A stretch of 64,000 nt of DNA from Acidobacteriota bacterium (lineage in GTDB: Bacteria > Acidobacteriota > Holophagae > Acanthopleuribacterales > Acanthopleuribacteraceae). Position numbers and translations under genes: made by a program. Under the pieces are notes generated by a model, which worked only from the letters and a program-made list of their open reading frames with translations, was not told the origin of the DNA and ran no database searches. Positions 51,223 to 60,195 of the stretch are shown here, in pieces; positions within the stretch are counted from its first letter, which is position 1, and each line of letters starts with the position of its first letter. The DNA lies in assembly GCA_020637335.1 (NCBI GenBank), contig JACJWC010000001.1:124001-188000 (forward strand). Reading direction: 5' to 3'.

Positions 51223-52759
51223 TATTGCCCTCCTGGGCGATGGCTTTGATTTCGCGTTGGGTCAGCCCCAGTTTGAGCAAATGTTTCGTTGCGCCTTGGA
51301 CCGACCGTTTTGTCGCCTGGCAAATGCGCAAGCGCAGGCTCCAGGCTTCAATCGCTTTTTTCTTCCAGTGTTTGCCTTTTTTGGGATCGGTCTCCATGTT
51401 TTTCTCGTAGAGATAGCCCAGGTTATTGGCCACTTGAGCATTGAGTGGGTCGAGTTGCAAAGCCAGTTCGTAGTAATGGGCGGCCCGCTCCCGATCGTCG
51501 TTGCACTCATAGGAAATACCGAGTTGGTTGGCGATGTCGGCATTGTGTGGATCGGTTTCATGGGCCAATTCCGCATATTCCAACTGGTCGGCTTTACGTC
51601 CGGTCTTCTGGCTGAGTTGGGACAAACCCAAATAGGCTTGGGCACAGTCGGGATCAATGCTGATGGCGGTCATAAAGCACTTTTTGGCCCGTTGCTGTTT
51701 ATCTTTTCCCAGCGCGATCATGCCCAATTCAACCCAAGCTTCTAACTGGTGTGGATCGTATTTAATGGCTGTTTTAAAGAAGCGTTCCGCCTGGGTGTGC
51801 TTTTGGTATTGGTAGGCGACCAGGCCCATGTTGTAGTAGGCAACGGCCAATTCTGGTTCCAGGCGAATCGCGCGTTTCAGGTGGACCATGGCCCGATCCG
51901 GCTTTTCGCGTTGGATCCAGATAAAGCCTTGGGCATTTTCGATTTCGGCGACAATCCGTTCGGGCGGATCCAATAAGCGCAATTTTTCGAGTTCGGCAAA
52001 GGCGATATCGTAGGCTTCCACATCCATAAAAGCTTCGGCTAGCAAAAAGTGATTGCCGGGATCGGTTGGGTTGATGGCCGCCGCCCGACCAAAGTAGCGC
52101 AGGGCATTGGGCCAATCCTGATGATCGAGATGAATTTCGGCAAGGGTGTGGCAGGCCCAAATGAAGTTGGGTTCCAGTTCGAGGGCTTGTTGCAATGTTG
52201 AAATGGCTGTCTCGCGTTCCGCCTGGGCCCAGAAGCAGAGGCCTTTCAGGCGCACACAGCGGGCAAAAGGGCCGCCGGCCATGATGGCCCGGTCAGCTGC
52301 CTCGAGTGCGGCATCAAAGCGATCATGGGAAAAATGGATTTGGGCCCAGACCTCGTGGGTTCGCGAATCCAGGGCCTCGGGCGCGGTGTCTTCCAGCAAG
52401 CCATCCAAGAGATCAAGTGCGGCTTGGTCTTGCTCGAGAAAGTAATTGAGCAAGGCCAAGTTGCGAATCAACCGTGGGTCATCGGTCTCGGAACGAAAAC
52501 GTTCCATTTCGACCAAGGCCTGCTCCAAGACATGGGTCAGGTTGAGGCTGGAAGCTAGAATCCACTCATAAGCCAGGTCAAAGGCAAGGGGATCTTTTTC
52601 CAGCCCGGGCTTGGCAAACCCAATACAGGAATCATGGTAGGCCCGAATGTTCAGCTCGTAGCAAACACGGGTTCTCAGGGCAATCGAGTCGGGATCCTGA
52701 TCCAGTTTTTGGAGTAAGTCCCGCATTTCCAAATCCATGTGGCTTGCATCAAACGTCAT
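51215..52759 (-). CDS. TPR-repeat protein
   Basis: A 514-residue protein without signal peptide or transmembrane helix, built from about ten tetratricopeptide repeats across residues about 90-450; clear units are AISTLQQALELEPNFIWACH, RYFGRAAAINPTDPGNHFLL and HLKRAIRLEPELAVAYYNMG. A scaffold role is expected; partner unknown. GAGGTG lies 4-5 bases before the ATG. It leads the run TPR, zinc-ribbon and patatin, which overlap and are probably one operon, so their products may act together. Confidence 0.85.
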   Translation of the reverse strand: MTFDASHMDLEMRDLLQKLDQDPDSIALRTRVCYELNIRAYHDSCIGFAKPGLEKDPLAFDLAYEWILASSLNLTHVLEQALVEMERFRSETDDPRLIRNLALLNYFLEQDQAALDLLDGLLEDTAPEALDSRTHEVWAQIHFSHDRFDAALEAADRAIMAGGPFARCVRLKGLCFWAQAERETAISTLQQALELEPNFIWACHTLAEIHLDHQDWPNALRYFGRAAAINPTDPGNHFLLAEAFMDVEAYDIAFAELEKLRLLDPPERIVAEIENAQGFIWIQREKPDRAMVHLKRAIRLEPELAVAYYNMGLVAYQYQKHTQAERFFKTAIKYDPHQLEAWVELGMIALGKDKQQRAKKCFMTAISIDPDCAQAYLGLSQLSQKTGRKADQLEYAELAHETDPHNADIANQLGISYECNDDRERAAHYYELALQLDPLNAQVANNLGYLYEKNMETDPKKGKHWKKKAIEAWSLRLRICQATKRSVQGATKHLLKLGLTQREIKAIAQEGNTG

Positions 52760-52849
52760 GGCACACCTCGCTGGTATGCCTTCATCCTACCACTAGGAAT
52801 AGGGCCTGCCAATTTGATTCGGGCAAGCCCACGCTAAAGGACAACCGGT

Positions 52850-53761
52850 TCAGGGAGCAGGTGCCAGTTGTTCGATGTTAATCAATTTGACATCTTCAAA
52901 GGGCTTTTCTGGTGGATTTCCATTGGGGCCTGTTGTGCCAACCATACTGATGGCATCCACGACTTCTTGACCCTGGATCACGCTGGCAAAAACCGTGTAG
53001 TAATTGTTGAGCTCGGGTATATCCTGGGCCAGGATGTAGAACTGGCTAGAAGCGGAATCGCGATCCTGGGCGCGCGCCATCCCCACGTTGTAGGCTTTGT
53101 GGCGCAAAAACGGAGAATCTTCCAACATTAATGGAAAACCACTACCGCCGGCGCCCGTTCCCAGCGGATCCCCTGTTTGAATGATTTGGCCGCGCACGAC
53201 TCGGTGAAAAATCATGTCTTTGTAAAAGCCCTCCTGGACAAGAAGCGCAAAATTGCGGCAATGGTTCGGCGCATCCTTGGGCGAGAGTTTGATGGTGATA
53301 TCGCCCATGGACGTGTGCAGTACAAATGGTTCATCCAGGTTGGGGTTTGGCTGGTCGACAATTTTAAAGGCCAGACTTTGGTTGGTGGCAATGGGATCGG
53401 CGTAAAAGAGTTGGTATTCGCCCGGTTCGTTTAATTGGCTAAAGATTTTGCGCAGGTCCATGCGGAAATCGCGGTGAGCATTAATTTCCAAGGCCGGCAG
53501 GCGTTTGTACAAATCTGAGGATTTGGCCTCGGGAACGGGGTGAAAAACTTCCTCGCCGCGTTTTAGGGTTAAATTGCCAAACAGGTCGGGAAACTTTCTC
53601 GCTTTGAGCGGACTTTCGCTTTGATTGCCCAAACGGATGGCCATCCTGATGGGCTCTTCGCGGGAAAAAAGAGTTCGTTCTTGAACAAATCCGACAAAGT
53701 AGGGTGGAATATCTCCTGATCCGATCCAGAACATCGATAGGGTCAAAAGCAGCATAATCAC
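52850..53761 (-). CDS. Cyclophilin-type peptidyl-prolyl isomerase, exported, with N-terminal domain
   Basis: The C-terminal half (about 142-300) is a cyclophilin domain with FHRVVRGQIIQTGD carrying the catalytic Arg, GSGFPLMLED, SASSQFYIL and YTVFASVIQG. The N-terminal half follows a signal-like hydrophobic stretch (MLLLTLSMFWIG) and has a beta-rich segment that I do not recognise. It probably folds exported proteins in the periplasm. The ATG at 53761 overlaps the queA stop by 4 bases; the second ATG, two codons on, is equally possible. Confidence 0.88.
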   Translation of the reverse strand: MIMLLLTLSMFWIGSGDIPPYFVGFVQERTLFSREEPIRMAIRLGNQSESPLKARKFPDLFGNLTLKRGEEVFHPVPEAKSSDLYKRLPALEINAHRDFRMDLRKIFSQLNEPGEYQLFYADPIATNQSLAFKIVDQPNPNLDEPFVLHTSMGDITIKLSPKDAPNHCRNFALLVQEGFYKDMIFHRVVRGQIIQTGDPLGTGAGGSGFPLMLEDSPFLRHKAYNVGMARAQDRDSASSQFYILAQDIPELNNYYTVFASVIQGQEVVDAISMVGTTGPNGNPPEKPFEDVKLINIEQLAPAP

Positions 53762-54825
53762 TTGCTCCCAGCTGATTTTTTGGGCAGGAGAAGCATAGCA
53801 TCTCCGTAGGAGTAGAACCGGTATTTGTTGGCTATGGCGGTTTGATAAATGTTCATAACCGATTCGCGTCCAATCAAGGCGGATACCAGAAGAATCAGGC
53901 TACTGCCAGGCAGGTGGAAATTGGTAATCAAACCGTCAATGGCTTGAAATGTATAGCCGGGATAAATAAAGAGACGCGTATCGAATTGACCCGCCTGGAA
54001 TTGGGTGGAAAAGTTGGATTCCAGGCATCGGGTCGAGGTTGTTCCGACTGCAATGATGCGTCGGCCCTCAAGTTTGGCCGCATTTAAAAGGCCAGCGGTT
54101 TCGTCCGAAATAAAATAGTGCTCAGATTCCATTTGATGCTCTCGAACATCTTGGGCACTGACCGGTTTAAAAGTGCCAATCCCAACATGGTGGGTGACAA
54201 AACATATTTCAATGCCAGCGTTGCGCAGTTGGTTCAGGAGGGCTTCGTCGAAATGCAAGCCGGCTGTAGGCGCAGCAACAGCTCCGGGATCCCGTGCAAA
54301 TACGGTTTGGTACCGCGATTCGTCTTCGCTGCTGAAGCCGTTTTGGCGTTTGATGTAAGGCGGAAGCGGTATTTGACCGTCTTGGTCCAGAATCGTGCGC
54401 AACTGTTCAAAATTGCCGCAGTCGAGCACGGCCTGGCCTTGCGCTTTTTCCAGGCAGGTTACCTCTAGACCGCTCTGGGGGAAAACCAAACGCTCGCCTG
54501 CCTGAACCCGTTTGGCCGGACGCAGTAAAACGGTCGCTCGGTGGGGATCGGCCGGCATGCCCAGGAAAAAAACTTCGATTTGGCCGCCACTTTTGCGTTG
54601 GGCAAAGCAGCGCGCTTTAATGACTTTGGTTTGGTTGAGGACCAGTACATCACCCGGTTCCAGAAACTGCAAAATTTCGGAAAAGCGCTGGTGGCGCAGA
54701 TCGATTTCAGCAGAATAAACCAGCAACCGCGCATCGCGGCGGGAGGGTGCTGGGTGCTGTGCGATGAGTTCGGGCGGTAAATCGAAACAAAAATTTTCGA
54801 GGGAAAAAGGGTTGTTTTCGTTCAT
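53758..54825 (-). CDS. queA: S-adenosylmethionine:tRNA ribosyltransferase-isomerase
   Basis: Makes epoxyqueuosine in tRNAs with GUN anticodons by transferring the ribosyl part of SAM to preQ1. The 355-residue length is normal. Conserved blocks are FDLPPELIAQHP, RRDARLL, DVLVLNQTKVI, YIKRQ, PTAGLHFDEALL, THHVGIGTFKPV and ITNFHLPGSSLILLVSAL. The gene is first in a leftward run with the cyclophilin gene and is divergent from the exoprotein gene at 54972. Confidence 0.95.
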   Translation of the reverse strand: MNENNPFSLENFCFDLPPELIAQHPAPSRRDARLLVYSAEIDLRHQRFSEILQFLEPGDVLVLNQTKVIKARCFAQRKSGGQIEVFFLGMPADPHRATVLLRPAKRVQAGERLVFPQSGLEVTCLEKAQGQAVLDCGNFEQLRTILDQDGQIPLPPYIKRQNGFSSEDESRYQTVFARDPGAVAAPTAGLHFDEALLNQLRNAGIEICFVTHHVGIGTFKPVSAQDVREHQMESEHYFISDETAGLLNAAKLEGRRIIAVGTTSTRCLESNFSTQFQAGQFDTRLFIYPGYTFQAIDGLITNFHLPGSSLILLVSALIGRESVMNIYQTAIANKYRFYSYGDAMLLLPKKSAGSK

Positions 54826-54895
54826 CTTAGCGAGAATTTCTCTCCATTAATCTTAGTGAAATTAGGGTGAAAAATCACAAATAGCATACTAAGAC

Positions 54896-54924
54896 TTGGT
54901 TTTGACTTTCCAAGTACTTATAAT
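54896..54924 (+). promoter_or_regulatory. Promoter of the exoprotein gene at 54972
   Basis: A perfect TATAAT at 54919-54924 is preceded after exactly 17 bp by TTGGTT (54896-54901), a moderate -35. The start would be near 54931, giving a leader of about 40 bases; GGCGGGA lies 4-5 bases before the ATG. Confidence 0.65.
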
Positions 54925-54971
54925 AAGCTGAGCATTTATCTCTCCATTACGACACCCGAAAGGCGGGAACC

Positions 54972-57062
54972 ATGAAAACAAAAGCCTTTGCACTCGCTAT
55001 CCTTACCGTTTGGTGCCTTGGACTTGTGGCCCAATTTGAGGTGGTTGCGCCCGATGTGCAGTGGAACAGCTCCATTCATGCTTATGTCGGGATGGCAAAT
55101 CCGACCCGCCAGACTGCGACTTTAACCCTGTCAGGCTATGATGCGCAAGGGGTTCCACTGGGGAGCTTCTCCATGGAATTGGCCCCATTCTCCCGGTTTG
55201 AGAAGGCCTCCAAAGATCTTTTTGACAACAGCCAAATTGCTTGGCTCAAGATTACAACCAATATCGAGTTGGCCGGTTTTGTGCGTTACGAATCGCAACT
55301 CGGGGCGGATATTTCGCTCACGGCTATGAATGCCAATGCCGGACCTGAGCTTTATGTTCCGCACATTACCAAAGATCCCCAGTTCTTCAGTGAATTGGTC
55401 GGCGTCAATCAAGCTGCCCAAACCAGCGAGGTCTACAGTCAGCCCTTTTTGGTTAATCCGGATAAAAAGTCGAGTGTTCATTTTATTCAGTTGGAAGAGC
55501 CTCAGAGTTTGGATGGGTTCTCACATCCCTACAATCAAGTTCGGTTGAACTATGGCGAAAAATTTCCTAAGGAGATCAGCTCCATCCTGTGGGATCACAT
55601 CACCAGCCCAGATCCCGTTGGCCTCTCCGCTATTCAGCATTTTGGGTCGAAAAGTGGTGACACCATTTCGCAACTGGCGACCTTGCCCCTGAACCGCACG
55701 CCCGGGCACGAGGTGGTGTTCTCGCACATCAACAAGGATCGCGAAAATTTTTGGACCTGTATGGTGGTGATTAACACCTATGACGGCATTCTGCCCTGCG
55801 AAATTCAGAGTTACCTTGAGGACGGCAGCCCGTTCCAATACGAACGCTTTAATTTAGAACCATTCGAAAAGAAATTGTTTTTCATTAACAATACCAACGA
55901 ATTGGGCCTTTCCGATATCGCGGCTTGGTTCCGAGTTACTTCGGCTGAACGCGGCCTGATTGGCTATGAAATTTTTGGGTCGCCCAACAATGCGGTGATG
56001 TCCGGTTTGGAAACCATGCCTCCCGCGACCTCTATGTGCACTCTGCCTTACACACCGACCAGTGACACTTTATGGTCCGGTATCGGTTTCATCAACACCT
56101 ATTCCGAAGTGGTTATTGCCCAGGTCGCGGGTTTTAACGATGCCGGTCAACTGATTGGGGTTCACGACTGTGTGGTTTTGAAGCCCAACCAAAAAATGGT
56201 GAAGAGTATGGAATCCCTGTTTGGCGACAAGGCCAGCCAGGTCACATGGTCGCGGGTCGATACTGAGCGCGGGACCATTTCCGCCTACTCCTTTGTCGGC
56301 AACCGCTCCAGAACCAGCTTGGCCAGTATGCAAGCCATTCCAACCCTGGATCTCGATGGCACGATTTTCCGGGCCAGCTTCGAGCACGATACCTTGCCCT
56401 ATTTGTTGGACCAAGGTTGGACCGAATACCGATTTGGAACCAATTATGTCCCTGCCATCACCAGTTTTTATCTTGAGCGATATTATGAAGCGGTAGATGG
56501 CGTTCATCACCTGGGTTATGACATTTGGCCAAAAACCTATGGCTACAATGCTGACTTGGAATCGGTCGCACTGATGAGCCCGCTATTCGAAATCCCCAAC
56601 GATGATAAAGAATACTACTTAAACTTTAATGTGCGCTTGGTGGATCCAGAGTACTTGCGACCGGATGGCAAGTTCGGCATTTTGTGGCGCGAAGAGGGCA
56701 GTACGACTTGGAATTATCACACCCTTTCGGTCGCGACCTTGCAGACGCCCGGTGAAGGCGACTACTACTGGAAATCGCGTTACATGTTCCCCAAACACTG
56801 GCGCAATGACGTGCATACCATGTCCGTCTGGTGGCCGTTCAGCTTTAAATTACCCAATGCACTGAAAGGCAAACGCATTCAGGTTGGTCCTTACTACAAC
56901 CAAACCGTGCCGACCGATATGATCATCTGTCGCCGTGAAAAAGGACCCATCGTCTTTTGGGACCAGATCACAGTTACACCCAAACAACTGCCGTACTACC
57001 GATACGACCCGCGCGGCGTTGGTAGCTTCGTCGCGCCGGATGTACCCTACCAAGCACCTTAA
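54972..57062 (+). CDS. Large exported protein with three internal repeats, function unknown
   Basis: No family recognised. The 696 residues begin with a signal peptide (KAFALAILTVWCLGLVAQ). Three related segments of about 75-85 residues are visible, near 30-110, 255-340 and 355-450, each with a Gly/Asn-rich strand such as YVGMANPT, MVVINTYD or IGFINTYS, then a charged loop, and ending in GFVRYES, GYEIFGS or AYSFVGNR. The last 220 residues are a separate beta-rich domain. The arrangement suggests beta-sandwich modules of a surface or secreted protein. It has its own promoter and terminator. Confidence 0.75.
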   Translation: MKTKAFALAILTVWCLGLVAQFEVVAPDVQWNSSIHAYVGMANPTRQTATLTLSGYDAQGVPLGSFSMELAPFSRFEKASKDLFDNSQIAWLKITTNIELAGFVRYESQLGADISLTAMNANAGPELYVPHITKDPQFFSELVGVNQAAQTSEVYSQPFLVNPDKKSSVHFIQLEEPQSLDGFSHPYNQVRLNYGEKFPKEISSILWDHITSPDPVGLSAIQHFGSKSGDTISQLATLPLNRTPGHEVVFSHINKDRENFWTCMVVINTYDGILPCEIQSYLEDGSPFQYERFNLEPFEKKLFFINNTNELGLSDIAAWFRVTSAERGLIGYEIFGSPNNAVMSGLETMPPATSMCTLPYTPTSDTLWSGIGFINTYSEVVIAQVAGFNDAGQLIGVHDCVVLKPNQKMVKSMESLFGDKASQVTWSRVDTERGTISAYSFVGNRSRTSLASMQAIPTLDLDGTIFRASFEHDTLPYLLDQGWTEYRFGTNYVPAITSFYLERYYEAVDGVHHLGYDIWPKTYGYNADLESVALMSPLFEIPNDDKEYYLNFNVRLVDPEYLRPDGKFGILWREEGSTTWNYHTLSVATLQTPGEGDYYWKSRYMFPKHWRNDVHTMSVWWPFSFKLPNALKGKRIQVGPYYNQTVPTDMIICRREKGPIVFWDQITVTPKQLPYYRYDPRGVGSFVAPDVPYQAP

Positions 57063-57071
57063 CGCAAATTC

Positions 57072-57099
57072 GCCCCGGGCCAGCCCGGGGCTTTTTTTT
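57072..57099 (+). terminator. Terminator of the exoprotein gene
   Basis: GCCCCGGGC/GCCCGGGGC stem of 9 bp around CA, followed by eight T, 9 bases past the stop codon. A very strong intrinsic terminator. Confidence 0.93.
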
Positions 57100-57201
57100 G
57101 AATAAGCACTTCTGGTTAAGCTATCCCCGGCTTGTCATTGCGCCATTGGCGTTGAGAACCTAGGTTGAAATTAGCTCCCCAATAAACCAGGATGGTGCGC
57201 C

Positions 57202-60000
57202 ATGTTGCGAAACTACTGCCTGTGTGTGTTCGCGGTGTCCCTTTTTGCCCAAAATTGGCGCTGGGACAATCCCAAACCGCAGGGGAATAGCCTCAATTCA
57301 ATTTTTGTAACGCCCGGTATGGTGTTTGCCGCAGGAGTTCAGTCCACCCTAATTTCACAGCCGCAAGTTGGACTCTGGCGAACCTTCCAAAATAATTTTG
57401 ATGTGGATTTCCGCGGTATTTATGCGGCCCATGACCAGGCCGTATTTGCTGTTGCGGGTGATTTCAGTCATGGCGGAACCATTTATTTTTACGATGGGGT
57501 CGATTGGTCCCAGATGCCCGAGAACGAATCACGCTATTTTGCGGGTGTTTGGGGGACCTCCGAAACCAACGTTTATGCAGTAGGCTACTCGCCTTCCATT
57601 GGTAGTTATGCCTTGCGGCGTTTTGATGGCAGCCTGTGGAACCCCTTAAATTCACCCATTCCGCTGAATGGCCTTTTTGCCATCCACGGATGGGGTCCTC
57701 AAGATGTTTTGGCGGTCGGTGGCAATGGCATCATTCGCTACGATGGCGATGGCGATAACAACAACATTCCAGACGATATTTGGGAAGATGATTCACCTAC
57801 GGGCCTAGCCCCTGGCTACTTTCTTTATGGGGTTACAACGTTTTCGGGCAATAACGCGATCGCGGTTGGCCGGGACCAATCCGGTCAGGGTTTGGCCCTC
57901 TTGCGCGAGAGTAATATCTGGTTGCAAATGGACCTGCCAACCACCTTTCAGCTCAATGCGGTCTGGTCTGCAGCCCCCAACCTGGCTTGGGCCGTTGGCA
58001 CCAACGGGACCATCTTGAAATACGATGGGGCCTGGCAAGCCTTCGATTCAGGCACCAAAAAGGATTTAATCTGTGTTTGGGGTCGAACTGCATCCGAGGT
58101 TTACGCGGGTGGAGAAGATGGCACCTTATTGCGGTTTGATGGCCAGCATTGGCAACCGATTTATCCTCAGCCGGGTGCACGCCAGGATTTTCGCCGGGTT
58201 TGGTCCGATGGCAGCGAGGTTTTTGTAACGGGTTATGGGCCCGGTGCAAGTCTGAACCATTATGCCAATGGGGTTTGGTATAACAACCAGACCTTTGGTG
58301 ATACTCGCGGCGATATTTGGGCCCAGTCCGGGTCAGCTGTTTACGTGGTTGGTGGTGCAGGTGCGGCCCAAAGATGGAATGGCCAAGCCTGGCAAAAGAT
58401 GACTTCCAACACAACGGTCTTTCTTTACGATGTTTATGGCCTCAACCCAGATTCCGTCTTTGCCGTCGGAAATTTTGGCGGGAACAGCGGAACTTTGCTT
58501 TTTTTCGATGGGAATAGCAATCTGGATTGGACCGTCTTGACGGATACATTCACCTATTCCATTGATCGGGTCTGGGGAAAATCAACGTCCAACATGATTT
58601 TGGGCGCAAGCGGTACCAACCGACTCTTCCAATGGAACGGCATGATGGTCAATGAAATCACCCCAGCGGGCATGCCTTACAATGCCCAAATTTGGGGACC
58701 GAGTGAAGGCCACTATTTTGTTGCCGGATCCGGCGGCACCATTTTGCGCTACTTGGGTGGGTGGTCGACCATGGTAACGGGTTCCTCGGCCAGTTTTCTA
58801 GACCTGTGGGGCACGAGTGGGTCCGATGTTTACGCTTTGGGTAATGATGGATTGATTTACCATTACGATGGCAATGTCGGACTCAATTGGGTTTCCGCGT
58901 CCTTGCCGCTGGATGCAGGCCTTAATGCCGGGTGTCTTGTCGGTGGCTCGGTTTTGCTGGTAGGTGATGCCGCAACCCTGTTCCGCTCACAGGGCAATGT
59001 CTTTAAGGCTGGCACCGCCTGGACAGCGGAAACGGTTCCGGCCATTTCAACGCCCTTTTTGATGAGTGCCTATGGTCGAACCTGGACGGATATCGATGTC
59101 GTTGGCGTCCAAGCCACCCTGCTTCACAGCAGCGGTCTGAACTGGCAGACCGAACTGGTGACAACAGATACGGACATCACGTTTCGCCATGTACAGGCCT
59201 TTGATGATGGCAAAAAAGTGGTCGTGGGTGGTAAGGGCAGCGAAGGCAGCAGTATAACGGGCCGGGCCTACCTCTTTGACGGCTCCTGGCAGCAAATGAA
59301 CCTGAGCTCAACCATGATGTTGGATGCTTATGGCTCTTCCAGTTCCAATATTTACGCGGTCGGTTGGTTGGGCAATATCCGTCACTACGACGGCAATATT
59401 TCCCTGGATTGGACGACTGTTACCACCGATACCACCAAAAAACTTTACGGCGTTTGGGCCGATGGGCTCGGTGGATTGGCCGTTGGTGAAAATGGCACTG
59501 TGGTCAGCTTCAACCCAACTTCGGGAACGTCTAGCAGCATAACGGGCGCAGATTTATTGCTCTGCGTGCTTGGCGGGGTGGGCGATTATTTTGTCGGTGG
59601 TCGGACCAGCGGTGATTTAGATGGCATCATCTATCGCGGTGGGCCAGGAAGCTGGACGGCAATGACGTTTGATATCAATCGTGCCAATATTTTGGCGGTT
59701 CGTGCCATTTGGGGTACCAGTAGCAACTTGTGGGCAGTTGCCGGTCAAGTTAGCGACGGAAATGGCGGAGGCAAAATCTTTCATTACGATGGTAACCCCG
59801 GCAATCTGTGGGTTGAACAGCCAAGTCTGACCACCAAGTCCATGCGCGATATTCAATTTATTGGCCAGGATCCGGACAATATGATCATCGTTGGTGAGGA
59901 TGGCTTCATTCTGAAAAACGACAGTGTTCTGGCCTATTTTGAGAGCTTAATCGATTGGCCAACCACCACCATTCTGGACCTGATTCTCAATCTACCCTAA
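57202..60000 (+). CDS. Large exported beta-propeller-like repeat protein
   Basis: A 932-residue protein with a short signal peptide (YCLCVFAVSLFAQ). It consists of some 18-19 repeats of about 40-50 residues with the consensus VWGTSxSDVYAVGxxGTIxxYDG, for example VWGTSETNVYAVGY, LWGTSGSDVYALGN and AYGSSSSNIYAVGW, which suggests two or three beta-propellers of 6-8 blades. The tail (about 905-932) lacks the repeat. Function unknown; similar repeats occur in exported proteins of myxobacteria and relatives and are mostly thought to bind ligands. No SD stands out before the ATG at 57202 (GGATGG is nearby). Confidence 0.78.
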   Translation: MLRNYCLCVFAVSLFAQNWRWDNPKPQGNSLNSIFVTPGMVFAAGVQSTLISQPQVGLWRTFQNNFDVDFRGIYAAHDQAVFAVAGDFSHGGTIYFYDGVDWSQMPENESRYFAGVWGTSETNVYAVGYSPSIGSYALRRFDGSLWNPLNSPIPLNGLFAIHGWGPQDVLAVGGNGIIRYDGDGDNNNIPDDIWEDDSPTGLAPGYFLYGVTTFSGNNAIAVGRDQSGQGLALLRESNIWLQMDLPTTFQLNAVWSAAPNLAWAVGTNGTILKYDGAWQAFDSGTKKDLICVWGRTASEVYAGGEDGTLLRFDGQHWQPIYPQPGARQDFRRVWSDGSEVFVTGYGPGASLNHYANGVWYNNQTFGDTRGDIWAQSGSAVYVVGGAGAAQRWNGQAWQKMTSNTTVFLYDVYGLNPDSVFAVGNFGGNSGTLLFFDGNSNLDWTVLTDTFTYSIDRVWGKSTSNMILGASGTNRLFQWNGMMVNEITPAGMPYNAQIWGPSEGHYFVAGSGGTILRYLGGWSTMVTGSSASFLDLWGTSGSDVYALGNDGLIYHYDGNVGLNWVSASLPLDAGLNAGCLVGGSVLLVGDAATLFRSQGNVFKAGTAWTAETVPAISTPFLMSAYGRTWTDIDVVGVQATLLHSSGLNWQTELVTTDTDITFRHVQAFDDGKKVVVGGKGSEGSSITGRAYLFDGSWQQMNLSSTMMLDAYGSSSSNIYAVGWLGNIRHYDGNISLDWTTVTTDTTKKLYGVWADGLGGLAVGENGTVVSFNPTSGTSSSITGADLLLCVLGGVGDYFVGGRTSGDLDGIIYRGGPGSWTAMTFDINRANILAVRAIWGTSSNLWAVAGQVSDGNGGGKIFHYDGNPGNLWVEQPSLTTKSMRDIQFIGQDPDNMIIVGEDGFILKNDSVLAYFESLIDWPTTTILDLILNLP

Positions 60001-60023
60001 AGAAATGGCCGGGCAATAAATCA

Positions 60024-60060
60024 AAAAAGTCAAGGTCAAGCCGGCTGGTCTTGACTTTTT
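60024..60060 (+). terminator. Terminator of the propeller protein gene
   Basis: AAAGTCAAG pairs with CTTGACTTT (9 bp) around a loop of 15 bases, which itself can form GCCGGC; TT follows. It starts about 24 bases past the stop codon. The A and T tracts on both sides may let it act in both directions. Confidence 0.8.
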
Positions 60061-60195
60061 CTCGCGATTATGGCGAACTGGGTTTGGAAAAACAGAACGA
60101 TTCCGCCTTTGCTCGAGAGGCGCTGCAGCGGTTTAACCGTCACGCTCGGGAAGGGATACAACGCATAAGGGCGCTTCAGATTATCTGGAGGTCTT

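Noticed and set aside
50802..51323. 173-codon frame overlapping the zinc-ribbon gene
   Set aside because: Different frame; the zinc-ribbon frame has coherent CxxC motifs and a transmembrane helix, while this one reads as unstructured sequence.
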